From a bacterium (lineage in GTDB: Bacteria > Verrucomicrobiota > Kiritimatiellia > CAIKKV01 > CAITUY01), in assembly GCA_037143175.1 (NCBI GenBank), contig JBAWZF010000008.1, forward strand, positions 1 through 64,000: a stretch of DNA of 64,000 bases, read 5' to 3'. Below are positions 33,901-42,445 of this stretch, one piece after another (within the stretch, counting starts at the first letter, position 1; every line of letters starts with the position of its first letter). A program made the translations under genes and the position numbers. Below the pieces are notes generated by a model, which worked only from the letters and a program-made list of their open reading frames with translations, searched no databases and had not been told where the DNA came from.

Positions 33901-35967
33901 CACCATCAGGCGCTTTTGGGGCGCAACCCCTTGTTGGCGCCAAGCCTGGTTTTCCTCCGGGATCAGGAGTTGGTGGCACGACGGCCCCGCCATGCCATTC
34001 CCTATGCGGAGCGGTTGGCCAAAGCCCGGCCTTGGGATGATATGGCCGTGCGGCGTTATGCCATGACTCTCGCAGAGGCGGATGGATTTTCCCGAGCCAT
34101 ACGGATGCTGGAACCGTTGGCGGGGCGTGATGAGAAATCCGTGACGGCACTATTGCTCTATGGGGATACGACTGTGCATGCTTATCCCGGACGGAATACG
34201 ACCGCACAAATCGGTTCGCATATTGCCTGTCTGGCGTCCAATGGCTACAGTTTTGTCACCAAAATGCCGGCGGATCCGCCGAAGGGAAAAACCGTGATGA
34301 TCCTATTGGTCCAGCCTGACCGCGCCGTTGTGGAGGCGGTGGACGTCATCCTTCAAAAATATCAAGCCTCTGCTGTGATGGTGGTGGATCCGCGTAGCTT
34401 GAAAACAGCGCTGCCCCGGATGGCGTCTCCTCAACGTTTGGCCGAGTTACGGCGGACAGGCCGGTGGCAGATAGGTGTGACGTGTCCGGATTTGGGCGCG
34501 GCGGTTGTCCGTGCGGACGGGGTTAAGGGGAATCCGCTTACGCATCGTATCTTGATCAAGGGTGAACAGGAAACGATGGAATCCATGAGGGAGCGTGTGA
34601 CTGGCATTTTGTCCGGTGCTGCTGCAAATGTGGGCGAAGGCAAGGCGCCTGTGTTTTATTATCCGGGTGGAGATTATGGTCAGCTGTCTTTGGATACCGA
34701 CCCTGCCGCCATGGAGGCGCTTTCAAATGCCGTGAGTCGGTCATTTACAACGGCATTTTGCAGAGATGATAATGGGTTTGTCTCGAGTCTGCCGGATCCC
34801 TTAAGGATCCCTGTCAAAGCGGTTCCGCCCTCCTGGGATTTGACGGCTTTGGAAAATCACATTTTGCAGGGAAACTCGGTTGTGCGTGCCCGGCTTGAAT
34901 TGGCCAAACTGTATTACTGGCACGGGCAATGTGAGGTGGCGTCCCACTGGTTCCGGAAAGCTGCCGAGGCGGGGGCGAATCCCTTTGAGGTGACCTTCAA
35001 TCAAGGGGCGAATGCCGCCATCGAAGGGGATCTGGCGCAGGCCCTTGAAAAATCCCGCGAGGCGGTCAAGCTGGCGCCGGCGGATGACCCGCGGCCTGCG
35101 GTCCTCTTGGAGAAAGTTACGAATATGCGGCGCCCGACTGCGACACTCGATGCGACCGCCTGGTGGGATAATGAGGATCGGAGTTATTGGGCGGCAGGCC
35201 TCAGCGGTGAGGGGCCGATACGGGATTGGCTACGATGGGAAGCGGGGCTCAAGCGCCACAACTGGGAACAGAAGGGGAACGGCCATGAGCGGGCCACATC
35301 TGAAGATCTTGGGTTCCTTGCCTATATCGCCCCTGAGGTCTGGCTGGAGGCCGGTTTTCAGGAGTGGTTGATGGATACCCTGCCGGACGAGACCGGGTGG
35401 CGGGCACGACTACGCTTGCCGAATCCATGGCTTAAAGGGTATGTGAGTCTCATCAGCCGCATGGAAATGATGGAAACCGTTGAGGCCTTGCGCAAGGGGA
35501 TCACCTCACACCGCGAAGGGGTGGAAACCTATTCCCGCCTGTATGATTTCTGGGATTGTTTTGCCGATCTTTCGCTGACTCAGCGTAGTGATGGTAATGA
35601 CACCTGGTGGGGTAATGTGAGGTTTCTCCGGCGTTTGAAAGAGACTCCCTACATCGGGGTGGGCTATGCCGGAAGGTTTGCTGACAGTACGACGGACGTT
35701 CCTGAATATTGGTCGCCCACCGAGTTGCAGCAGCATCAGGTCTATGCGGCGCTACAGGGAACGGGAGTCAAGTGGGGCGGACAGTTGAGTGGGCAGGCCG
35801 GTTATGCCAAGGAGCGTGGTACGGCGTGGCGCTATGTGGTTGGCGGTAAAGTGAGTGGGATCTATAAAATGACCCAGCGCTTGAACCTCGGCGCCAACTT
35901 CCAGTATCAGGAAGGGCCAATCTATAACCGTACAACCGTTGAGGCCTATCTGAATCTCCGGTGGTAG
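30982..35967 (+). CDS. Giant TPR / degenerate NodB / beta-barrel export protein (PgaA-like)
   Basis: A 1661-residue exported protein. A signal peptide (about 1-22) is followed by a long array of TPR-like helices (about 25-1060). A NodB-like domain (about 1064-1260; GYSFVTKMPADPPKGKTVMI, VMILLVQPDRAVVEA) again lacks FDDG and the HxxxH site. A short TPR stretch (about 1290-1380) leads to a C-terminal region of alternating aromatic and polar residues ending in YLNLRW, typical of an outer-membrane barrel. PgaA of the PNAG system also joins TPRs to a barrel, but is about half this size. It is coupled by a 4-bp overlap to the preceding gene and probably exports the polymer made by the PilZ-GT2 synthase. 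Confidence 0.78.
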   Translation: MKMFGFLMVTVAMLSCRSGVAETAYEPDMAQWSVVKIVQVGRDAMAAGDKAKARSLAEIAVARDSGYAEGWKLLGTLRLQAGDTNTAAQAFRTALLIAPRDPVINRELAWLLWNEDREKALANLDVLVQANLGDRDAVITRVLSQLAETGNETKALELYKRWKPGFTVSELGVTLFKGGRRLAAVAFLEAAWEVGDNRAGVALYLASIDSRRGKWSRMNACLKLVMDQAPGSLNEEQVELLWDCMLAVKVDAASEGIWRQLVARYPAEQEKRVALADRFEKAAASARRRNDGVTASFLYSQTMKLDPNRISWADWSLLEEQAGKPEAVSASLAALLPRALNPAVRDGMTARMAHYQGDLEAAVQGYRKSLAVSPDQLVLRVFLVRDLLASSKLEEARRELKAIDSLGKETFGRTQKDLAEFWFEVGDIPRANALDRTLLTQKSKALMAENELEAAYAVAVLAVTNDVENAEAWLQFGTVQARRQQYTESKAALEKSIILKPGNVNTFHELGWTLWALGEKTNACSAWGKALDQGVPDRVRFVRQIVGRMAEEGQKDLALERHAQWLPETTPLAAGMDFFKGGRMKAAEPFLVRAWETGADREWTGLYLGSARALNGVVAGTPQYFTAFIASGVATAAPADVALVVDALRVCSGIPGAVETLDSLAVALTNRPDQGVRVTDLYFAYGHDETQRANLSAALGLYEKGLERDPNRLIWPLAWKLSQRLNDEPRGFLLLSNLLDHTTSVAVRLGVTGKQSEIKGDFAAAITAYQASVDAEPGQADIHKFIFDCGVQLGDFERARREADWMALRVDEGAALLRDTMALMWTDLGEDEKALEVWQFLHLTFPDVPYYATEMAMAQYRTGKGAAAVETLVESLGRSPTVLGYESLVQILAALGRPADAVLKAQEGLSFAGSSSLRQSLAENLEMIATAEAPTATVAAAQACVVDDPGSTSQSLLLGRSLVACGRSEEAMDHHQALLGRNPLLAPSLVFLRDQELVARRPRHAIPYAERLAKARPWDDMAVRRYAMTLAEADGFSRAIRMLEPLAGRDEKSVTALLLYGDTTVHAYPGRNTTAQIGSHIACLASNGYSFVTKMPADPPKGKTVMILLVQPDRAVVEAVDVILQKYQASAVMVVDPRSLKTALPRMASPQRLAELRRTGRWQIGVTCPDLGAAVVRADGVKGNPLTHRILIKGEQETMESMRERVTGILSGAAANVGEGKAPVFYYPGGDYGQLSLDTDPAAMEALSNAVSRSFTTAFCRDDNGFVSSLPDPLRIPVKAVPPSWDLTALENHILQGNSVVRARLELAKLYYWHGQCEVASHWFRKAAEAGANPFEVTFNQGANAAIEGDLAQALEKSREAVKLAPADDPRPAVLLEKVTNMRRPTATLDATAWWDNEDRSYWAAGLSGEGPIRDWLRWEAGLKRHNWEQKGNGHERATSEDLGFLAYIAPEVWLEAGFQEWLMDTLPDETGWRARLRLPNPWLKGYVSLISRMEMMETVEALRKGITSHREGVETYSRLYDFWDCFADLSLTQRSDGNDTWWGNVRFLRRLKETPYIGVGYAGRFADSTTDVPEYWSPTELQQHQVYAALQGTGVKWGGQLSGQAGYAKERGTAWRYVVGGKVSGIYKMTQRLNLGANFQYQEGPIYNRTTVEAYLNLRW

Positions 35968-36035
35968 TAACGATTGATGGCGATTCAATTCTGGATTTTG
36001 TTATAGTGCCCCTGCACGTTGCGAAAGGGATCATT

Positions 36036-37169
36036 ATGACATTTACTGAATTAGGATTATTACCATCATTGGTAACAGCTTTGACAACCGAGAAGATCAC
36101 CGACCCCATGCCTATTCAGGTCGAATCCCTGCCGGTGCTGCTGGCAGGAAAAAGCGCCTACCTTAATTCAGAAACGGGAACAGGGAAAACCCTCGCCTAT
36201 CTTCTGCCATTATTTCAAAGGATTGATCCCGCTTTGGCGGCAACCCAGATGATCGTGGTGGTGCCAACCCATGAATTGGCCATCCAGATTCAGCGTCAAG
36301 CCGGAACGCTGGCGGTCAACTCAGGGTTGCCCATCCGTTCTGTGCTTCTGATTGGGGGAACCCAGATGCAGCGGCAAATCGATAAGCTCAAAAAGAAGCC
36401 GCAGGTAGTGATTGGCTCGCCGGGTCGAATCCGCGAGATGATTACCTTGAATAAGGTGAAGACCGGTTTAGTGAAGAGTGTCGTGCTGGATGAAGCGGAT
36501 CGTCTGCTGAGTGCGGAAAGTCTGGCGTCAGTCCGGGCGATTGTAAAATTCACGCCCCCGAGCCGGCAGTTGGTTTTTGTGTCGGCAACAGAGCAGGTCG
36601 AAGCTACCCGTGAGGCCAATGCGATGGCCCCGGAGCTGGTGATGGTGCGGGCGGGCTCGGCGCGGGTGAACAGTGATATTGAGCATCTGTATCTCGTCTG
36701 TGAAGAGCGTGAAAAAGCTGACTGGTTGCGAAAACTGATCAGGGCCATGAACCCGGAGCGGTCGCTGGTTTTTGTCCATCGTAACGAGAGTGCCGAGGTG
36801 GTTGCCTCCAAGTTGGCTCATCACAAGGTCAAGGTCGCGGATTTACATGGCGCCTTTACCAAGGAAGAACGTAAGAAAGCAATGGATGATTTTCGGGGAG
36901 ATCGTGTGAATGTCATGATCGCCTCCGACGTGGCTGCACGCGGATTGGATATCAAGGGGGTGACGCACATCTTCAATTTCGACATACCCAGTGACAGCAA
37001 GGCCTATCTCCATCGGGTAGGGCGTACGGCGCGGGCCGGGGCCAAGGGGTGTGCCATCTCCCTGCTGACCGATCGTGATCTGCGTTTAGTGCGTCGCTTT
37101 GAGGAGGAGCTTGGCATCGTCATGACGCCGATTGTTCTGCGCGAGGGTGATGTCTTGATCGATGCCTAG
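36036..37169 (+). CDS. DEAD-box RNA helicase
   Basis: A 377-residue two-domain helicase starting at the ATG at 36036 behind a good Shine-Dalgarno (GAAAGGGA). Motifs: Q motif PMPIQVESLP, motif I SETGTGKT, Ia VPTHELAIQ, II LDEADRLL, III SATEQ, V DVAARGLDIKGV and VI HRVGRTARAGA. It lacks a long C-terminal extension, so it is a minimal helicase for RNA unwinding in ribosome assembly or mRNA turnover. It lies between the exopolysaccharide genes and the convergent chemosensory operon, and has no obvious functional tie to either. Confidence 0.92.
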   Translation: MTFTELGLLPSLVTALTTEKITDPMPIQVESLPVLLAGKSAYLNSETGTGKTLAYLLPLFQRIDPALAATQMIVVVPTHELAIQIQRQAGTLAVNSGLPIRSVLLIGGTQMQRQIDKLKKKPQVVIGSPGRIREMITLNKVKTGLVKSVVLDEADRLLSAESLASVRAIVKFTPPSRQLVFVSATEQVEATREANAMAPELVMVRAGSARVNSDIEHLYLVCEEREKADWLRKLIRAMNPERSLVFVHRNESAEVVASKLAHHKVKVADLHGAFTKEERKKAMDDFRGDRVNVMIASDVAARGLDIKGVTHIFNFDIPSDSKAYLHRVGRTARAGAKGCAISLLTDRDLRLVRRFEEELGIVMTPIVLREGDVLIDA

Positions 37170-37172
37170 ACG

Positions 37173-37907
37173 TTATCCCTGTCCGTTCGCCGGAGGATAG
37201 AAGGTCTCTGCGCAATGCGGGCAAAGGGCATGGGTAAATTCTACGGCGGAATGATCCTTGAAGAAGGCTTCCAGTTGTTGCCAATAGCCCTGATCATTCC
37301 GGATCTTCTTGCAATGGCAGCAGATCGGGATCAGGTTGCCCAGCGTGTTGATGGTTGCGACCGCAGTCTGAAGTTTCCGGTTCGCCTCTTCGAGTTCAAT
37401 GTTTTTCCGCACCGCCGTTTCAAACGACGAGAGTAGCAGATCCAGAATCTGAATCCGATCGGAATTCAAGAGATAGCGATGGCCTCCGAACGCGATTTCA
37501 ATGGCCATGTCCGAGGTCAGTCCATGGCGTAGTTTCTGGTTGGCTAAAATATAATCAATGCGGGAGACAAGGTGGGCGGCCTCGTAGGGTTTGGTGATGA
37601 AGTTGTCGGCCCCGCACTTGAGCCCCTTCAGAATATCTTCAGGATAGGAGAGGGTGGTCAGGAGAATGACGGGGATACGACGAAGGACCACGTCGCTCTT
37701 GATGCGAGTGCAGAGCTCATAGCCATCCATTACCGGCATCATAATGTCGGTGATGACAATATCGGGAGACAGAAGGCGGGTTTTTTCAAATCCTTCAGCG
37801 CCATCTTTCGCCATGGTCACATCAAATCCGTTATCCTCGAGGATGTGTTGAAGCTTCAACGCCTGTGTTGAGCTATCTTCCACAAGAAGTATTTTTGGAT
37901 TAGCCAT
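37173..37907 (-). CDS. Response regulator with C-terminal zinc-ribbon-like domain
   Basis: A 244-residue protein: a receiver domain (Asp54 in IVITDIMMP), a helical linker closely resembling that of the neighbouring REC-GGDEF protein (QILDLLLSSFETAVRKNIELEE), and a C-terminal Cys-pair module, ICCHCKKIRNDQGYW...CPHC. That module is often found at the ends of sensor kinases and signalling proteins and probably binds zinc. It looks like a sister of the cyclase whose GGDEF domain has been replaced. It is the last gene of the chemosensory operon, 16 bp after the cyclase, and could compete for phosphate or mark output. Confidence 0.82.
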   Translation of the reverse strand: MANPKILLVEDSSTQALKLQHILEDNGFDVTMAKDGAEGFEKTRLLSPDIVITDIMMPVMDGYELCTRIKSDVVLRRIPVILLTTLSYPEDILKGLKCGADNFITKPYEAAHLVSRIDYILANQKLRHGLTSDMAIEIAFGGHRYLLNSDRIQILDLLLSSFETAVRKNIELEEANRKLQTAVATINTLGNLIPICCHCKKIRNDQGYWQQLEAFFKDHSAVEFTHALCPHCAETFYPPANGQG

Positions 37908-37922
37908 ATGGTCCTTTAGAAA

Positions 37923-39017
37923 TTACCGCGCGACGGCTCTGGCCGACTTATGCCTAGTTTTCATTTTATACATTTCAACGTCCGCCCGGCGAATCAATTC
38001 ATCCATCGAGCAAGGGGCTTCTGGATTGTATTCAGCAATGCCAATGCTGAAGGCAATCTCGTAAGGACGTTCCTGTTTGATGTTTTGTGCCCGGGCCGCC
38101 TCTTCCAGCCGTACGACCAACCGTTGGGCGTCATCAGCTGAACCATTGGGAATGAGCACTACAAATTCATCGCCACCCAGCCGTGCTGTCACATCAGATT
38201 CCCTGGCGACGTGACGCATGATGGCCGCCACATCAACGATCAACTGATCTCCCTGAGGGTGACCGAGGGTATCATTAACAATTTTCAGGCCATCCACGTC
38301 CACAAATAGCATCCACATGTACTGCCCCTCCCGGTTGGCGATACGCAGGAGTTGCGATGCGATGGTCATGAATCCACGCCGATTATAGAGCGTGGTCAGG
38401 GCGTCGGACAGGGATAGTGCTCGCAATTCATTGGCCTGTTCCTGGAGCCGGCCTTCTGCCTCCAGCAGTCGATTGTTCATCTCGGTCAGTTCAATGTTCT
38501 TCTGGATGGCATTTTCAAAGGTGGATAGCAAAAGATCCAGCATCTGGCTGCGTTGCGCGGTAAACATATGTTTCTGGCCGGCGAAAAAGACCTCAATGCC
38601 CGGGGCGTTGCTTTCTTCGTGATGAAGAATCCGGTTGGTCAGAATATAGCGAATTCGCTCCAGTAAAAATTCCTTATTGTAAGGTTTTACCACAAAGCTA
38701 TCAGCCCCGCACTTCAGACCATTGATCACATCCATGGGATCGGACAAGGTCGTCAATAAAATCACTGGAATATGGTGTAGTGCCGGGTTGGTTTTGAGGG
38801 ATTGGCATAATGCATAGCCATCCATCTCAGGCATGACAATGTCTGTGATCAGCATGGCGGGCGGGTGTTGATGGACTGCCGTAAGGGCTTCTTTTCCGTT
38901 CCGGGCAACCACTACGCGATACCCTGCCTCCTCGAGCAGGAACTGTAGGTTAAGCGCCTGTGTGGCGCTATCCTCGGCTATCAAAATATCGATTTTGTAT
39001 GCACCGTCCATAGACAA
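37923..39017 (-). CDS. REC-GGDEF diguanylate cyclase (WspR-like)
   Basis: A 364-residue protein with an N-terminal receiver domain (Asp59 in MLITDIVMP), a coiled-coil linker (about 170-200) and a GGDEF domain with an intact active site at 281-285. The inhibitory RxxD site is present five residues before it (RESD, 272-275), so product inhibition is expected. In Wsp systems the CheA kinase phosphorylates this protein, which then makes c-di-GMP. The PilZ-bearing synthase about 9 kb away is the obvious local target (inference). It lies 6 bp after cheB. Confidence 0.93.
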   Translation of the reverse strand: MSMDGAYKIDILIAEDSATQALNLQFLLEEAGYRVVVARNGKEALTAVHQHPPAMLITDIVMPEMDGYALCQSLKTNPALHHIPVILLTTLSDPMDVINGLKCGADSFVVKPYNKEFLLERIRYILTNRILHHEESNAPGIEVFFAGQKHMFTAQRSQMLDLLLSTFENAIQKNIELTEMNNRLLEAEGRLQEQANELRALSLSDALTTLYNRRGFMTIASQLLRIANREGQYMWMLFVDVDGLKIVNDTLGHPQGDQLIVDVAAIMRHVARESDVTARLGGDEFVVLIPNGSADDAQRLVVRLEEAARAQNIKQERPYEIAFSIGIAEYNPEAPCSMDELIRRADVEMYKMKTRHKSARAVAR

Positions 39018-39023
39018 CCTCTC

Positions 39024-40097
39024 TTACTGTCCGTTTACCAGTGACACCAGCAGTCGTGCAATTTCCAGTGGGGGTTTAATATAACAAGCCCCGCCTACTG
39101 CAATCGCCTCTCCAGGCATCCCGTGCACCACGGAACTTTCCTTGTCCTGGGCAAAAGTGATTCCGCCGGCTTTTCGAAGGGCGAGCAGATCATCTGCGCC
39201 ATCACGCCCCATTCCTGTTAACAGAACGCCAGCCGCCCGCGTGCCGAATTCCTTTGCGACTGAGCGAAAGAGAAAAGATACCGCTGGTTTCAAACTATTT
39301 TCGCGGGGTGCATCGCTTAGAAAGATGGTGCCATCCCGGTGAACGCCCATGTGGACTCCATCCGGCGCGAGATAAGCGCGGCCCGGCACAATCATGTCGC
39401 CGTTTTTGGGAATTCCGACAGGGAAAAGGGTTGTCTTTTCAAGCCAATCGGCCATACCGGCAAGAAAGCCGGGTGCGATGTGCTGGACGATGACCACGGG
39501 GACGGGAAACTGTGGCGTCAGGGCCGCCAGTATGGCCTGCAACACGGGAGGGCCGCCTGTTGAGGCCCCAATCGCGACGAGATGAATAGTTGCCTTCCCG
39601 GGCTGAATAGTGAGGGGTGCCGGAGGCGGGGAAGGCTGACGGATTGCGGAGGCTATACTTGACCAGCGGCGAACCAGCGGCATTCCGGCCATGAGTTTCA
39701 CGGTCCGTATAAGATCCGTCGCTAACATCGGAGTCTCGGGATTCTTGAGTCCCGCCGGCTTTTCCATGGCGGCAACCGCCCCGGCGGCCATAGCCTGAAA
39801 CGTTTTTTCCACTTCGTCCTTTTCCCAGCTCGAACTGACAATGATGACCGGGACAGGGGACGTTGACATGATCTCGCGGGTGGCCTCAAGGCCGTTCATC
39901 TCCGGCATGTGAATATCCATCAGGACCACATCAGGTTTCTGGCGTGACATCCAGGTCAGGGCTTCTTTCCCGTTGCAGGCCGTTCCTGCCACCCGGATGC
40001 CGGGATCCGATTCCAGGATGTGCGTGAGAAATTCCCGGGCGACAGCGGAATCATCGACGATCAAGGCGGAAATTATTTTGGATTGTTGGGGAGCCAT
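39024..40097 (-). CDS. cheB: Chemotaxis methylesterase CheB (WspF-like)
   Basis: A 357-residue protein joining a receiver domain (Asp61 in VVLMDIHMPEMNG) by a Pro-rich linker to the methylesterase domain with the catalytic triad Ser179 (IGASTGGP), His206 (VQHIAPG) and Asp299 (TGMGRDGA). It removes methyl or amide groups from the chemoreceptors and resets signalling. In Wsp systems loss of this gene locks the cyclase on. It starts 2 bp after cheA. Confidence 0.95.
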   Translation of the reverse strand: MAPQQSKIISALIVDDSAVAREFLTHILESDPGIRVAGTACNGKEALTWMSRQKPDVVLMDIHMPEMNGLEATREIMSTSPVPVIIVSSSWEKDEVEKTFQAMAAGAVAAMEKPAGLKNPETPMLATDLIRTVKLMAGMPLVRRWSSIASAIRQPSPPPAPLTIQPGKATIHLVAIGASTGGPPVLQAILAALTPQFPVPVVIVQHIAPGFLAGMADWLEKTTLFPVGIPKNGDMIVPGRAYLAPDGVHMGVHRDGTIFLSDAPRENSLKPAVSFLFRSVAKEFGTRAAGVLLTGMGRDGADDLLALRKAGGITFAQDKESSVVHGMPGEAIAVGGACYIKPPLEIARLLVSLVNGQ

Positions 40098-40099
40098 GA

Positions 40100-42436
40100 T
40101 CAGATTAATCGTTTTACGGTTTCGAGCAGATTCCCCTGGTCAAAGCTGGTTTTAATGATGTAGGCGGAGGCCCCTGCCTCGATGCCGCGCTCCCGGTCTT
40201 CGCGTGAACCCAGAGAGGTCACCAGGATGACAGGGAGTTCAGCCAGGGCCTTATCCTGCCGGATTCGCGAAGTTAATTCATAACCATCCATCCTGGGCAT
40301 CTGGACATCAGAGACCACGAGATTGAAAGGGGCCGTTTTCAAGGTTGTCAGACCATCCTGCCCATCCACGGCCGTGGCCACGTGATAGCCTGCAGATTCA
40401 AGGATATTCTTGATGAGCATGCGGGAGGTGATGGAATCCTCCACAACGAGGATGGATTTGGTAGGTCGTATGTCGACTCCCGCAGCCGGTTTTGCCGCTG
40501 CTGTGGCGGGGATACCGCCTGAGAGGTTGATGGCGGAAGCCAGTAGGTCGCGGACGTTCAAGATGGGAACCACGCGGCCAGTGCCCAGAACCGTTGCCGC
40601 TGCAATATTGCGAATACGGGTTAATTGGCGGCCTAGACTTTTTACCAGGACTTCCCGTTCGAACAGTACGCGATCAATGGTAAAGGCGATCCGGCGATTC
40701 CCTGACGCCACCACCACAACGGGAAGTGCGGCCTTGGGGTCCTTGGGTAAGGCGGCGGCAGGGAGCTGAAGGGCTCGATCCAATCGGGCCAGCGAAACGG
40801 CCCGGCCATCCAACACGATGCTCTCCCGGTTTTCAATCGTGGCAACGTCTCCGACTTTCATGCGGAGTACCCGCTCGACGTTGATCGTGGGGATGACAAA
40901 TAGTTGTCCGCCAGCCTCAACAAAGGTGCCGCGGAATGTAGCCAGACTCAGGGGAAGTACCAGGCGGAATGTTGAGCCCTTGCCTTCAATGGTACTGACG
41001 GATACGGATCCGCCTAATTCTTCGACACGCTCTAATACGATGGCCAGGCCCAAACCCCGCCCGGAGAGATCGGTTATAATGGGGCTGGTGGATACGCCAG
41101 ACCTGAAAATGAGTCGTGCCAGATCGTCCTGTCCCAGACGCGTGGCATCGTCCTGACTCAGGGTGCCCGCTTTGATGGCGGCCAGTTTGACCTTGAGGAA
41201 GTCAATGCCCCGGCCGTCATCAGTGATGATAATCTCGACTTTACTGCTTTCAACCTGGGCGATTGAAAGATGAAGAGTACCCTTCCTGGTTTTGCCCAGT
41301 CGCTCCCGTTCGGCGGGGCGCTCCATGCCGTGGTCAATGCTGTTCCGGACAAGATGGATAAGCGGATCTTTCAGTTGTTCGAGGATGCGCTTGTCAATTT
41401 CGACGTCGCCTCCTTCCACTTTAAGTTCGGCCTCCTTGCCTTGTTCGCGACACACGTCACGGATCATTCGGGGAAAGGGTTCCATTAAGGAGGAAAAAGG
41501 TAGCATCAGCACCTTCTTGGCGTCCTCCAGAAGATTGTCCACCATACGATTGAGGAGCCGCTGATCCTCCTTGCTGGCCTTGGTGAGGGTGGACATCTTT
41601 TCATCTAACGATTCGATCTGGGCATGGTCCTGCGTGAGGCAATCCATGATTCGCTTAAGACTAGGTAGGAGTCGGGTATCACGCTGAGTTCGCGATTTCA
41701 GAGAATCGGCCAGAACTTGAAGAGAGGGTTGTTCCGCGGCAAGAATTCGTGAGTTTTTCTTAATTCCGGCAACTTGGGTGCGAAGCGCCATCAATTCCTC
41801 GGAGCGCTGGGTTGTGGCAAGTTTGGCGGAGAGTAGTTCTTCAACCTGAAGCAAAAGTGAATCCAGCCGGGTCGCGGGAATGCGAACCGTGCCCTCGCTC
41901 AGGGGTTGGGGCTGGGAGCGCTGGGTGGTGGTGGCTCCTGCATCAGAGGGTAAGGCCGGTTTTGCAACGGGAGTGGGGGGGGGAGGACTACTAGGTGCCT
42001 CCGGGAGCACACTAGCTGTAGGGCTGGGAGTACTTGATGAAGGCACTACCGCCGTCATGCGGCCTAATTCATCAATCAACTCGCCGGTGCCTGATTGTTC
42101 GGGTGAGGCGGCCAGCAAATCCTCGATTTTATCCATACTCCGGATCAGGGGGTCAAGGGCAGCAGGAGTGAGTGAAATAATTCCCTTTTTGGCGCCCGCC
42201 AAAACATTTTCCATGGCCTGACAAACCGCCTCAACGGAGCGCAGGTCAATGGCCCGGGCCGCACCCTTCAGGCTGTGGGTGGCTCGAAAGACCGTCTCAA
42301 TGCGGGCGATTCGCTCGGGACCTTCTGGTAGGGACTGTAATGCCTGAAGGTCAGCGGAAATCGCCAGAATATGTTCGTTTGCCTCGACTCGAAACGTCGC
42401 CAGCAACCGTTGCATGAATTCTTCGTCACGGGTCAT
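40100..42436 (-). CDS. cheA: Hybrid CheA histidine kinase with C-terminal receiver (WspE-like)
   Basis: A 778-residue protein. An HPt domain has the phosphorylated His54 in RATHSLKGAARA. A long Pro-rich linker (about 140-190) stands in place of a P2 domain. Dimerisation and HATPase domains follow (RNSIDHGMERPAER, DDGRGIDF, GRGLGLAIV). A CheW-like domain comes next, then a receiver domain (Asp710 in VVSDVQMPRMDG). The CheA-REC hybrid without P2 is the WspE layout and distinguishes it from flagellar CheA. It lies between the receptor genes and cheB. Confidence 0.94.
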   Translation of the reverse strand: MTRDEEFMQRLLATFRVEANEHILAISADLQALQSLPEGPERIARIETVFRATHSLKGAARAIDLRSVEAVCQAMENVLAGAKKGIISLTPAALDPLIRSMDKIEDLLAASPEQSGTGELIDELGRMTAVVPSSSTPSPTASVLPEAPSSPPPPTPVAKPALPSDAGATTTQRSQPQPLSEGTVRIPATRLDSLLLQVEELLSAKLATTQRSEELMALRTQVAGIKKNSRILAAEQPSLQVLADSLKSRTQRDTRLLPSLKRIMDCLTQDHAQIESLDEKMSTLTKASKEDQRLLNRMVDNLLEDAKKVLMLPFSSLMEPFPRMIRDVCREQGKEAELKVEGGDVEIDKRILEQLKDPLIHLVRNSIDHGMERPAERERLGKTRKGTLHLSIAQVESSKVEIIITDDGRGIDFLKVKLAAIKAGTLSQDDATRLGQDDLARLIFRSGVSTSPIITDLSGRGLGLAIVLERVEELGGSVSVSTIEGKGSTFRLVLPLSLATFRGTFVEAGGQLFVIPTINVERVLRMKVGDVATIENRESIVLDGRAVSLARLDRALQLPAAALPKDPKAALPVVVVASGNRRIAFTIDRVLFEREVLVKSLGRQLTRIRNIAAATVLGTGRVVPILNVRDLLASAINLSGGIPATAAAKPAAGVDIRPTKSILVVEDSITSRMLIKNILESAGYHVATAVDGQDGLTTLKTAPFNLVVSDVQMPRMDGYELTSRIRQDKALAELPVILVTSLGSREDRERGIEAGASAYIIKTSFDQGNLLETVKRLI

Positions 42437-42445
42437 GAGTCACCC

